NCBI GenBank assembly: GCA_000332255.1
Contig: KB235926.1
Span: 3,873,018 to 3,937,017, forward strand
Source of the DNA: a cyanobacterium PCC 7702
Lineage (GTDB): Bacteria; Cyanobacteriota; Cyanobacteriia; Cyanobacteriales; Nostocaceae
Direction of reading: 5' to 3'
DNA: 64,000 nt
In this document: positions 39,878-48,085 of the stretch, piece by piece
Layout of the letters: each line of letters begins with the position of its first letter
Numbering within the stretch: position 1 is the first letter of the stretch
Translations under genes and position numbers: made by a program
The notes under the pieces: model-generated
What the model was told of the DNA's origin: nothing
Databases searched by the model: none
The model's input: the letters and a program-made list of their open reading frames with translations, nothing else

Positions 39878-40471
39878 TTACTTTGCTGTGGTAATTTTGA
39901 GGGTGTAAGGAAAAGATTTGTTTTTTTGATAAGAACCAACCCAGATCTGATAGGTTCCGGGTAGCCATTCACCGAGGATGCCAGGATTTTTACCATCAAA
40001 ATCGTCATTGCACCAAATGCCACCGGGACCGCTGATAATTAAGGTAGTATCTTCAGGACTTTCTACTACCACTTTCAGGTAGTTGAATTTACTTTTTAAC
40101 TTCAGGATGTGGTCTGGTTTGGAATCGACAAAGCCAGTGCAGGGTCCGGTGGGAGTTTCTTTTCTGTTAACTACTTTATTTGCCGGTAAAGGTCCGCCGC
40201 TCATTCCGCGGACTATGAAGGGATCGGGGGAGAATTTGGGACCGATAGTGACATCTTCAAACATTGGAGGTGGTGTTTCCTTGGCATGGGTAGTAGCATA
40301 ATTTGTGGATGCGATCGCCAGTATTGCTGCTGCCAGCAACAACCTGACCCCTCGGTTGAAAAAGTCACTTAACATTTCAATGGCATTTTTTTTCTCAAGA
40401 AAAATTTTTTCCGTAATTCGAGTGACACTTTTTTGACATGTTGGGTTCCCTGCATAAGGGAAATTGCTCAT
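39878..40471 (-). CDS. Secreted hypothetical protein
   Basis: A 197-residue protein from the ATG at 40471, preceded by GTGAGGAAA. An internal hydrophobic segment (RLLLAAAILAIASTNYA) near residue 50 acts as signal or anchor; a later start at the Met just before it would give a normal signal peptide, so the true start may lie further in. The mature part ends in a beta-rich domain with TTLIISGPGGIWCNDD and LPGTYQIWVGSY, the look of a bacterial pre-peptidase C-terminal-like beta-sandwich that often binds Ca or sugars. Function unknown. Confidence 0.7.
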   Translation of the reverse strand: MSNFPYAGNPTCQKSVTRITEKIFLEKKNAIEMLSDFFNRGVRLLLAAAILAIASTNYATTHAKETPPPMFEDVTIGPKFSPDPFIVRGMSGGPLPANKVVNRKETPTGPCTGFVDSKPDHILKLKSKFNYLKVVVESPEDTTLIISGPGGIWCNDDFDGKNPGILGEWLPGTYQIWVGSYQKNKSFPYTLKITTAK

Positions 40472-40552
40472 GATAGTTTCCTCACTAAGAGAGACGCACA
40501 AACAAAATGTGCGTCCCACTACAATGAATGTATGATTGAAATTTGGACGATA

Positions 40553-42025
40553 TTAACGTGGTTCGGAAATTGGCTTGGAAGTTAATTTTTCCATCGCCTC
40601 ATGAAAACGAAGTTTATCTAACCCAATCTGATGAAGTAACAACCACGATTGAATTAGGTCCGGACCGTGCACATCTCCAGTTAAAGCCGCCCGCAGGCTA
40701 CGCATGACCAAGCCTTTTTTGACGTTTTGCTGTTTCATGATTTGTTTGATGATTTCCTGGGCGCTGGCTTCATAAAGCTGGGGTTGGTTTTCCACGGCAG
40801 CGATCGCCGCCTGGAGAACGCCAGCAACGCCTTCTTGCTGGAGTTGGGCAGTAGCTTCCTGAGTATATTCTACTGTCTCGATGAAAAACACTTTGCTGAT
40901 GGCCACAGCATCTACCAAGCGAGTCAAACTAGGCTGAATCAACGCTGTCAACTGCTCTAGCCAAGAACGCTCCCGCCCTTTTGTAAATTGATACCCAGCC
41001 TCTTGCCAAAAAGGAATGAGTAAATCTGTCAGTTTGTCTACGGCCATAGCGTGAATATACTGACTGTTGATCCAATCTAACTTGGACCAGTCGAATTTGG
41101 CGCCAGCAGCCTTGACGCGTTCTAAGCTAAAGTGTTTGGCAGCTTCTTGTAAGGTAAAGATTTCTTGAGTTGAGTCGGGAGGCGACCAACCTAACAAGGT
41201 CATGTAATTGACTAATGCTTCGGCGGTAAAACCCATTTTTTTAAAGTCTGAAATCGAAGTGACTCCGTCTCGCTTAGAAAGCTTGCGTCCTTCTTGATTT
41301 AAAATTAAAGGCGCATGAGCAAATTCTGGCACTTTCGCTCCCAAAGCTTCGTACAGTAGAATTTGCTTGGCTGTGTTGGCTATGTGGTCTTCTCCGCGGA
41401 TAACATGGGTAATTTGCATATCTATGTCGTCGACGACCACTGCAAAATTGTACAAAGGTTGACCGATACCGCCTTGTTTGCTAGCACGAGCAATGACCAT
41501 GTCACCGCCTAGATCGCTACCCCGCCAGACCATTTTTCCTCGAATCAAATCGTTCCAGATAATTTCGCGATTGTCATCTATTTGAAAGCGAATCACAAAG
41601 CTACGCCCTTCCGCTTCGTAAGCTGCTTGCTGCTCCAAAGTTAAGTTGCGGTGACGGTTGTCGTAGCGCGGAGCTTCGCCTCTAGCTTTTTGAGCTTCTC
41701 GTAGCGCTTCCAGTTCTTCTTCTGTAGTGTAGCAACGATACGCTAATCCTTTATCTAAAAGGGTTTGCACCGCCTGTTTGTAAATTTCCAAGCGTTGAGT
41801 TTGGAAAAACGGTCCTTCATCCCAATTCAATCCTAGCCAGCGCAGTCCCTCTAGAATATTTTCTGTGTACTCGGGACGCGATCGCTCTAAATCTGTGTCT
41901 TCGATTCGCAAGATGAACTTTCCGTTGTGGTGACGGGCAAATAACCAGTTAAATACAGCTGTTCTTGCTGTACCGATATGTAAATTCCCAGTCGGACTGG
42001 GAGCAATACGTACTCTAACACTCAC
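40553..42025 (-). CDS. gltX: Glutamate-tRNA ligase
   Basis: Class I aminoacyl-tRNA synthetase of 490 residues that charges tRNA-Glu, feeding both translation and, in cyanobacteria, tetrapyrrole synthesis. I choose the GTG at 42025, which gives the normal opening [21 protein letters not shown]; an ATG 10 codons upstream is in frame but adds residues not usual in the family. The HIGH motif is HIGTA and the KMSKS motif is KLSKRDG. A tRNA-Asp gene lies upstream on the same strand. Confidence 0.95.
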   Translation of the reverse strand: MSVRVRIAPSPTGNLHIGTARTAVFNWLFARHHNGKFILRIEDTDLERSRPEYTENILEGLRWLGLNWDEGPFFQTQRLEIYKQAVQTLLDKGLAYRCYTTEEELEALREAQKARGEAPRYDNRHRNLTLEQQAAYEAEGRSFVIRFQIDDNREIIWNDLIRGKMVWRGSDLGGDMVIARASKQGGIGQPLYNFAVVVDDIDMQITHVIRGEDHIANTAKQILLYEALGAKVPEFAHAPLILNQEGRKLSKRDGVTSISDFKKMGFTAEALVNYMTLLGWSPPDSTQEIFTLQEAAKHFSLERVKAAGAKFDWSKLDWINSQYIHAMAVDKLTDLLIPFWQEAGYQFTKGRERSWLEQLTALIQPSLTRLVDAVAISKVFFIETVEYTQEATAQLQQEGVAGVLQAAIAAVENQPQLYEASAQEIIKQIMKQQNVKKGLVMRSLRAALTGDVHGPDLIQSWLLLHQIGLDKLRFHEAMEKLTSKPISEPR

Positions 42026-42137
42026 GGCAAATTTACAATTTTTTGATAATGGCAAAGCACGATTATTTTAGGGTATTCTGTAAATACTCTTCACTATAGC
42101 TATCCCTTTTTATTTTTATTTTTTCATTTTTAACCAC

Positions 42138-42210
42138 GGGACTGACGGGGCTCGAACCCGCAACTTCCGCCGTGACAGGGCGGTGCTCTAACCAATTGAA
42201 CTACAGTCCC
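42138..42210 (-). tRNA. trnD: tRNA-Asp (anticodon GTC)
   Basis: On the minus strand the acceptor arms GGGACTG and CAGTCCC pair fully. The anticodon stem CCGCC/GGCGG encloses the loop CTGTCAC with anticodon GTC, and the T arm has GGTTCGAGCC. CCA is not encoded. Confidence 0.95.
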
Positions 42211-42446
42211 TTGTTTAGCAACTTTATTATTATGTCTAATACATTTGCAATTGTCAAGCTGTTTGTTGAAAGTCAGTTGCCATACTCAATGGTAGCAAAG
42301 CTTTTGTGGTGGTTGATTGCTGTTTTGACTCGCTCTTTATAAAGCTTAAGTAATTCTTCTGTAAATATACGGAGAAAAAGATTCCGTAATTCTACTAAAT
42401 AAGATAAAAGTTGGGTATATAACAACAATAAATATACCTAACTGAA

Positions 42447-43055
42447 ATGAAACGAGATTTACTGCCAAGACCCCCAAGGTCTACACAACTAATCACAGTC
42501 ACCGCGATCGCTTTGGCAGTCCTTGGTAGTTTTAGTATAGTTTCAGCAGGTTTTGTTTGGAAACAAGCTTTTGACAATACACAGAAAGGGAATATCAACT
42601 TTAGCGATCCGTCTCGCTATCGAGAAATCAGGTACAAACTTTGGTCAAATCAAAACCTAGTCAAACATTTCCCTCCCGATATTCCTGTTGAATCTTCTCG
42701 TGTTTACCTTGCCTATTCTCGCGCTTCTGAACAAGGAAGTAGTTTTTTGCAACTAAGGTTAAAACTTCCAAATCGTCAGATCCAAAACCTACTTCAGCAA
42801 TACAGAGCCATTGCTAAATATAGCTACAAAGGTGGTAATACCAACGACCACTCCAATTTACCCCATGGCGTACCTACTACTTTTTTTTATACTAGTGGTA
42901 CTCAAGAAGACTCCTTTCCCGTCTCTTATGAAATCTTGGTGTTAGACGCGCATAATCAGGGTAATTCTGATTTTGAATGGAATCATGGAGATAGCTACGG
43001 GGTAGCAATTGATAGTTCAGCATCAGAAATAATCTATTGGGTTGAACAATGGTGA
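42447..43055 (+). CDS. Membrane-anchored or secreted hypothetical protein
   Basis: A 202-residue protein with one N-terminal hydrophobic segment (LITVTAIALAVLGSFSIVSAGFVW) after a basic, Pro-rich start, then a soluble domain with no family I recognise. It ends 13 bases before a LOG-like gene on the same strand, so the two are probably cotranscribed. Confidence 0.7.
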   Translation: MKRDLLPRPPRSTQLITVTAIALAVLGSFSIVSAGFVWKQAFDNTQKGNINFSDPSRYREIRYKLWSNQNLVKHFPPDIPVESSRVYLAYSRASEQGSSFLQLRLKLPNRQIQNLLQQYRAIAKYSYKGGNTNDHSNLPHGVPTTFFYTSGTQEDSFPVSYEILVLDAHNQGNSDFEWNHGDSYGVAIDSSASEIIYWVEQW

Positions 43056-43068
43056 GAAAATTTCAATT

Positions 43069-43569
43069 ATGAGAAAAATCATCATAGGAGTCATGGGACC
43101 AGGAGAAAAAGCAACAGAACTTGATTTGCGCAATGCTTTAGAACTGGGGAAACTTATCGCTCAAGCTGGATGGGTTTTATTAACCGGCGGTAGAAATGTC
43201 GGTGTCATGAACGCAGCAAGTCAAGGTGCAAAAGCAGCCAACGGTTTAACGGTTGGCATTCTTCCTCATGGTAATCCACAACAAGACCTTTCCGATGCAG
43301 TAGATATTGCTATTTTTACTAACATGGGCAATGCTCGCAACAGTATTAACGTACTTTCTAGCAATGTGGTAATTGCTTGTGGAATAGGTGCAGGAACAGT
43401 TGCGGAAATTGCCTTGGCTGTTAAGGAAAATAAACCAGTCATCTTATTAAATAATGACGAAGAAAGCAAAGTTTTTTTCCAGAAACTATCGTCCCAAAAT
43501 ATTTATGTAGTTAGAAGTCCTCAAGAAGCGATCGCCACTGCGAAAGCAATCTTAACCGAACAACTCTAA
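43069..43569 (+). CDS. LOG/SLOG-like Rossmann protein (TIGR00725 type)
   Basis: A 166-residue protein beginning IIIGVMGPGEKAT, with LLTGGRNVGVMNAASQGAKAANG, a nucleotide-binding turn like that of lysine decarboxylase-like/LOG proteins, and ACGIGAGTVAEIALAV as the second phosphate loop. The usual GGxGTxxE of LOG is changed to GIGAGTVAE. LOG enzymes hydrolyse nucleoside monophosphates; wider SLOG proteins bind nucleotides. I start at the ATG at 43069; the frame opens nine codons earlier inside the upstream gene. Confidence 0.82.
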   Translation: MRKIIIGVMGPGEKATELDLRNALELGKLIAQAGWVLLTGGRNVGVMNAASQGAKAANGLTVGILPHGNPQQDLSDAVDIAIFTNMGNARNSINVLSSNVVIACGIGAGTVAEIALAVKENKPVILLNNDEESKVFFQKLSSQNIYVVRSPQEAIATAKAILTEQL

Positions 43570-44021
43570 AAAGTGCTTTCTTTCTCAAACTGCTAATTAA
43601 CCTTTGGCAAAATAATATCAATTCCTAGAACCGGATACTTTGCGTTTGGGATACAGGTATGGTTTGCTTTCTTGACTTGACATGGACAGCAATGCTAAAA
43701 GCAACTCCAGAAAAAATCCTCTGGTAGTGGTGTTAGGCGATCGCACTTTAGTGAATAGTTGAATGGCACAACAGAGGGTATAGCTTGATAATAGATTGTA
43801 AAGATATAAAAATTCAATTTTACACACTTCCCAGTTTTTAACTTAACATTTATCATTTCTCAAGAAAAATTATGAGAAATTTTCTCAGCCCAAGTATTTT
43901 TTATCACTTAACTTGTGATAAATCTAAATAAAGAATCTCAAATTAAACGGGGTACAGCAGCAGGGAAAAAATTCAGACTGTTGCTACTTTTGTGAAAACA
44001 GAACAATCAAAGGATGAAACA
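43570..44021. other. Intergenic stretch without a supported gene
   Basis: A 452-base gap. A minus-strand frame of 69 codons (43618-43827) exists but has no ribosome binding site or family likeness, so I leave it out. A hairpin-forming segment (TTCTCAAGAAAAATTATGAGAA, shorter arms TTCTCA and TGAGAA) lies near 43856-43877. Confidence 0.45.
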
Positions 44022-45025
44022 ATGAAATTTTCCTATGGCCTTGCACCAGCACTAATGGGAATTACCCTGGTCCTATTAGAAATACCAGCAGCGATCGCCC
44101 TATCAAAAACTCAAGTCAATGAAATTGCCAAACAAATCACAGTCCTAATCCGCGGTCAAAAAGGATACGGTTCTGGAACACTGGTTCACAAAGCAGGCAA
44201 TACCTACACCGTGCTCACGGCAGCTCATGTAGTATCTGTCAAAGATGATTACCAGATCCTCACCCCTGACGGAAAAAGTTATCGGGTGAATGACAAAAAT
44301 ATCAAACAACTGCCAAATGTAGATTTAGCAGTAGTGCAGTTTCGCAGCCCTGAAAATTATACAGTAGCGAAAATAGGCAACTCTGAAAGTATCAAAGAAG
44401 GCACAACTATCTACATAGCAGGATTCCCAGCACCCACATATGCCTTTCCTACTCCAATTTACACTTTTAGAAGTGGAGAAGTCAATGCTAACGCATCAAA
44501 ACCGCTTCGGGATGGGTACGGGTTATTCTACATTAGCGATACCTCAGAAGAGATGAGTGGAGGTCCAGTTTTAAATGCAAAAGGGGAACTTGTAGGAATT
44601 CACGGCAGAGCACTTAAAAATACTGAACAAACCAATACAGGGTTTAATTTGGGCATTGGGAATTTGGGCATTGGGATCAATACCTTTTTAAGATTGTCAG
44701 CCAAAATAGGTGTGAATGCAGAAGTTCCTGCTTTTAGTACTCAAGCAGCTACAGATCATCCCAAAGCAGATGATTTTTCGTTCAGGCTTTGAATAAGTAT
44801 GAAAAGGGGGATAAGCAAGGAATGCTTGCCGATTTGAACTCTGCCCTCAAAATTAATCCTAACTTTGCCGCTGCTTACAATAGTCGGGGTTTAGTCCGCT
44901 CCCAGTTGGGAGATAAGCAAGGTGGAATAGCAGATATTCAGAAAGGTTTTGAACTGCTTGAACAACAGGCTATAACGACAAACAATCAAAGAGTATTACA
45001 ACTGATGAGAAAGCTTCGATTTTGA
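44022..45025 (+). pseudogene. Trypsin-like serine protease with TPR tail, frameshifted
   Basis: Start at the ATG at 44022 after AAAGGATG. A signal peptide (about 25 residues) precedes a chymotrypsin-fold domain with His in TAAHVV, Asp in NVDLAVV and Ser in EEMSGGPV. The frame stops at 44792. The next frame (44789-45025) encodes a TPR unit (QGMLADLNSALKINPNFAAAYNSRG). One extra T in the T5 run at 44774-44778 would read through (DDFFVQALNKYEKGDKQG) to a 334-residue protease-TPR protein, an architecture common in cyanobacteria. The protease domain itself is intact and could still work. Confidence 0.82.
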
Positions 45026-45095
45026 ATCAAACAAGATATGCTTTTAAGCAAGTGTCATCTTACATCTGCAATAATCAATAAAGCTCAATGGAATA

Positions 45096-45690
45096 TTACT
45101 TCGATAAGTATTCAGAAGCTTCAGAATTAATTTCTAGCGATTTTATCATCTTTTCTGCAATTGATAAAAACTTATCGTATGTATCTTGAACTGCCGTGTA
45201 GATAATTACGTAAGCCTTATCTCCTTTTAAAGTAAAAACTTGCAATTTTTTTGTAAATTTTTATATTCATTTTTAATATTAAATACTAATTTTTTACCGG
45301 CTTTATTTGCAATTTTTATGTCATTTGTATCCTCAATTTTGCTTTCTATTTGATTTTTAACTTCTTGAATTAAGCAGTTATTGTATTCATCTAATGTTCC
45401 TGAAAATTTTTCAACAGTTAATATAATCTTTTCTTGGAATTTATCTGTGTTATTCTCGTGTGATAATAATTATGATGATAAGAATGCAACTAATTCACCA
45501 GTAACAGTATTGTTTAAGTCTTGTCTTTGCCAACTTTGTGGGTATTTAAGTTTTATTCCTCAAATAGAATTTTCATATATTAAGTAATTTTCAAATATGG
45601 TTTCTTTCCATTTATCTACAAATAACATAAAAGTTGTTATTCCTATCACTATTAATACTCCCCCTAAAAACTTATTAGTATAGTTTTTCC
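45096..45690 (-). pseudogene. PsbP-like domain protein, inactivated
   Basis: The minus strand encodes a membrane helix (FLGGVLIVIGITTFMLFV) followed by a PsbP/DUF1795-like domain: GIKLKYPQSWQRQDL, FQEKIILTVEKFSGTLDEY, IANKAGKKLVFNI, then QVFTLKGDKAYVIIYTA and YDKFLSIAEKMIKSLEI, ending at 45096. It is broken by an in-frame TGA (45560-45562), a TAA (45470-45472) and a one-base loss in the run at 45246-45252. In cyanobacteria this domain often trails Ser/Thr kinases or stands alone. With three defects it is a true pseudogene. Confidence 0.78.
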
Positions 45691-46068
45691 GAGAAAACGG
45701 CAATGTGGAATGATTGTTGTTAAACCAGACAATAGCTTGGTTGCAGGTTGTGAAGTTTTTAAATTAGTGGGTAATATTGCCCAAATATCTGAAAATCCAA
45801 AAACAGTTTGGCGATTAGTAGTTGTTCAAATTGATTTTGATAGGTATGTAGTGAAGACTTTAATCCCCATTCAAACAGGAAGTATACTTACTACTAACTC
45901 CCCTAGGCCGTCAAAAATTTTTATACCAAACTACTAGTTACAGTATACAACGAAAGCCTTTATTCCAGGTATTTTCAATAACTTTTGTAACATCACCACC
46001 GCGCTTTGTATTTGCAAAAGTATACTAAGAATATTTTATTTGATTAACCAATCAATCAATAATTTTTT
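45691..46068. other. Upstream remnant and promoter region of the TetR operon
   Basis: No intact gene. The minus strand just above 45690 continues in frame with protein-like sequence for about 15 codons (AIVWFNNNHSTLPFSRKN), perhaps more of the PsbP-like pseudogene. A plus-strand frame at 45710-45937 (75 codons) has no recognisable family. The end of the stretch holds a TetR-type palindrome. Confidence 0.45.
46040..46059. promoter_or_regulatory. Candidate TetR operator upstream of the regulator gene
   Basis: TTGATT (46040-46045) and AATCAA (46050-46055) form an inverted repeat with a 4-base spacer, followed by a further TCAA. It lies 10 bases before the start codon of the TetR gene. A matching element is at 46756-46771 in front of the fusion-protein gene. 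Confidence 0.6.
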
Positions 46069-46737
46069 ATGCCTCAACGGGACGAGCAAGATTTTGAGAA
46101 TCGGCGACAGCAAATTATAGATGGAGCGTTGCAAGTCTTTTCTAGCAAAGGTTTTGAGAAGGCAACCAACAAAGATATTGCGATCGCCTCAGGTATTGGT
46201 TCACCCGGCTTAATTTATCACTACTTTAAGGATAAAGCCGATCTGTTTGAGCAAGTGCTCGAGCAACGCATGCCCGTGCTGCAATTGCTGACTCATGGAT
46301 ATGAGGAAATGATGAACAAACCTCCCCAAGAGGTACTGGCAATTTTTGCGAAATCGTTTCTAACAGTGGCGGACAATCCAAAATCGATCGCGCTAATGAA
46401 ATTGCTGATTGCAGAAGCATTCCGGCAACCTCAAGTAGCCCAAATGCTAAATCAAGCAGGTCCGAGTCGCTCAATAGCGTTTCTGACTCGTTATTTAGCA
46501 GGACAAATGGCGCGTGGAGTACTCAAGCCCATGGATCCCAGAGCCGCTGCTCGCTGTTTCATTGGTCCTTTAGTTGCATACTTAATTACTCGAGAAGTCT
46601 TTCTACAACCAGATGCCCAGCAGCTAGATGCTGAAACAATGGTATCCACTACCGTTGAGGTGTTTCTGCAGGGGATGCAGTTTCCTGATGCCATCCGGCA
46701 CGCTTCGCGAACAGGAGGAAATCTTCCATCGAACTAA
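46069..46737 (+). CDS. TetR family transcriptional regulator
   Basis: A 222-residue repressor. The N-terminal HTH reads RRQQIIDGALQVFSSKGFEKATNKDIAIASGIGSPGLIYHYFKDKADLF, the standard TetR layout; the C-terminal half is a helical ligand-binding domain. It is the first gene of an efflux operon (fusion protein, double ATPase, two permeases), the same order as E. coli cecR-ybhGFSR, so it probably represses that operon until a substrate drug binds. Palindromes on both sides support autoregulation. Confidence 0.92.
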   Translation: MPQRDEQDFENRRQQIIDGALQVFSSKGFEKATNKDIAIASGIGSPGLIYHYFKDKADLFEQVLEQRMPVLQLLTHGYEEMMNKPPQEVLAIFAKSFLTVADNPKSIALMKLLIAEAFRQPQVAQMLNQAGPSRSIAFLTRYLAGQMARGVLKPMDPRAAARCFIGPLVAYLITREVFLQPDAQQLDAETMVSTTVEVFLQGMQFPDAIRHASRTGGNLPSN

Positions 46738-46755
46738 ATTTTTTTTAAATGTTTG

Positions 46756-46771
46756 TTGATTGATTAATCAA
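46756..46771. promoter_or_regulatory. Candidate TetR operator upstream of the efflux genes
   Basis: Contains the perfect 12-bp palindrome TTGATTAATCAA (46760-46771), extended on the left to TTGATTGATTAATCAA. The same half-sites occur, with a 4-base insert, at 46040-46059. Position is between the TetR stop and the fusion-protein start. Confidence 0.6.
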
Positions 46772-46804
46772 TAAAGTTTCTAGTTGTTGATTATAAAAGC
46801 TGTG

Positions 46805-48085
46805 ATGACGCAAACACAAACTGATGTTCAAAACAACTCTAAACAGCAACCACCAAGGCACAAACCTTGGCAGAAGATTCCTAAAGCTGTGCGCATCATC
46901 AGCGCGATCGCTTTGGTTGCAGGTTTGGGATACGGTATCTACCGCCTGTTGTTGTACCACCCAAACACAGATGGATTATTTTTAAGTGGGCGCATTGAAG
47001 GCCATGAAACCGATGTATCTGCCAAAATTGGGGGTAAGGTTGCTCTAGTTGCAGTGCGAGAGGGGGATACCGTTACACCCGGTCAACTTTTAGTACAAAT
47101 TGACGACTCGGATTTACGTGCCCAGCTACAGGGTGCGATCGCGCGCGTGCAGGCAGAAAAGGAGCGATTACAGCGTGCCCGTCAACAATTGCCAGTGCTG
47201 CAGGCCCAACTCCAGCAAGCTAGATTAACAACAGAGCAATCATCTCAAGATAGCCAGGGACGGGTGTTAGAAGCAGAAAATGCCGTTGCCCAAGCCCGCT
47301 ATAATTTGGCAGAGGCTCAAGCAAGTTTGATCCAAGCACAAGCCAGACAGCGACGCACAAGAGCGCTGTATGCACAGGGAGCAGTTTCAGCTCAACAGTT
47401 AGATGATGATACTGCCACCTTAAGAATAAACCAAGCTCGGGTCGCTGCTGCCCAACAGCAGGTCAAGTCAGCACAGGGAAGACTGATCCAAGCACGGGCA
47501 ACTCAGCGCAATGCTCCAATTCGTATCGCTGCAGAGCTTCAGATTCAAAAGCAAATTGAGCAAGCCAAGACAGACATTTCTATAGCTGAGCAACAACTCC
47601 AGGATGCGTTGGCAAATCAAGCCCAGATTCAAGCAAATTTGAATTATCTTGTCGTCAAGAGTCCTCTAGCAGGAGATGTGATGACGCGAACGGTCGAACC
47701 TGGTGAAGTCGTTGCTGCTGGAGCACCACTTTTGACATTGATAAACCGAGAGAGCCTTTATTTGCGGGGTTTTGTTCCAGAAGGAGAAATTGGTAGAGTG
47801 CGATTGGGACAGCTAGCACAGGTTTATCTAGATTCATTTCCCAACCAACCTTTAGAGGCGATCGTTACGCGCATTGACCCCAAAGCTAGCTTTACGCCAG
47901 AGAACATCTACTTTCAGAAAGACCGAGTCACTCAGGTGTTTGGCGTTGAACTAACGCTAAAAAATAACTCGCTTTCTTTGGCAAAACCGGGAATGCCTGC
48001 GGATGGACGTATTCTGCTTCCAGACCCATCACATAAACGGTCTTCTACTTTGCTACCCGGTATACTCAGCTTTCTCAGATCATGA
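46805..48085 (+). CDS. HlyD-type membrane fusion protein
   Basis: Periplasmic adaptor of an ABC efflux pump, 426 residues from the ATG at 46805. One N-terminal membrane anchor (VRIISAIALVAGLGYGIY) is followed by a lipoyl half (ISGRIEGHETDV-like, here LSGRIEGHETDVSAKIGG), a long coiled-coil hairpin rich in Gln/Ala (about residues 110-270), and the second lipoyl and barrel parts (VVKSPLAGDVMTRTVEPGEVV). Its architecture matches YbhG. The stop overlaps the start of the ATPase gene (ATGA). Confidence 0.9.
   Translation: MTQTQTDVQNNSKQQPPRHKPWQKIPKAVRIISAIALVAGLGYGIYRLLLYHPNTDGLFLSGRIEGHETDVSAKIGGKVALVAVREGDTVTPGQLLVQIDDSDLRAQLQGAIARVQAEKERLQRARQQLPVLQAQLQQARLTTEQSSQDSQGRVLEAENAVAQARYNLAEAQASLIQAQARQRRTRALYAQGAVSAQQLDDDTATLRINQARVAAAQQQVKSAQGRLIQARATQRNAPIRIAAELQIQKQIEQAKTDISIAEQQLQDALANQAQIQANLNYLVVKSPLAGDVMTRTVEPGEVVAAGAPLLTLINRESLYLRGFVPEGEIGRVRLGQLAQVYLDSFPNQPLEAIVTRIDPKASFTPENIYFQKDRVTQVFGVELTLKNNSLSLAKPGMPADGRILLPDPSHKRSSTLLPGILSFLRS

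Noticed and set aside
40493-40515. GACGCAC/GTGCGTC hairpin after gltX as a terminator
   Set aside because: No T run on either side, and it lies upstream of the gltX-distal gene start, so its role is unclear.
43618-43827. Open frame of 69 codons on the minus strand between the LOG-like and protease genes
   Set aside because: No ribosome binding site or recognisable motif; likely chance.
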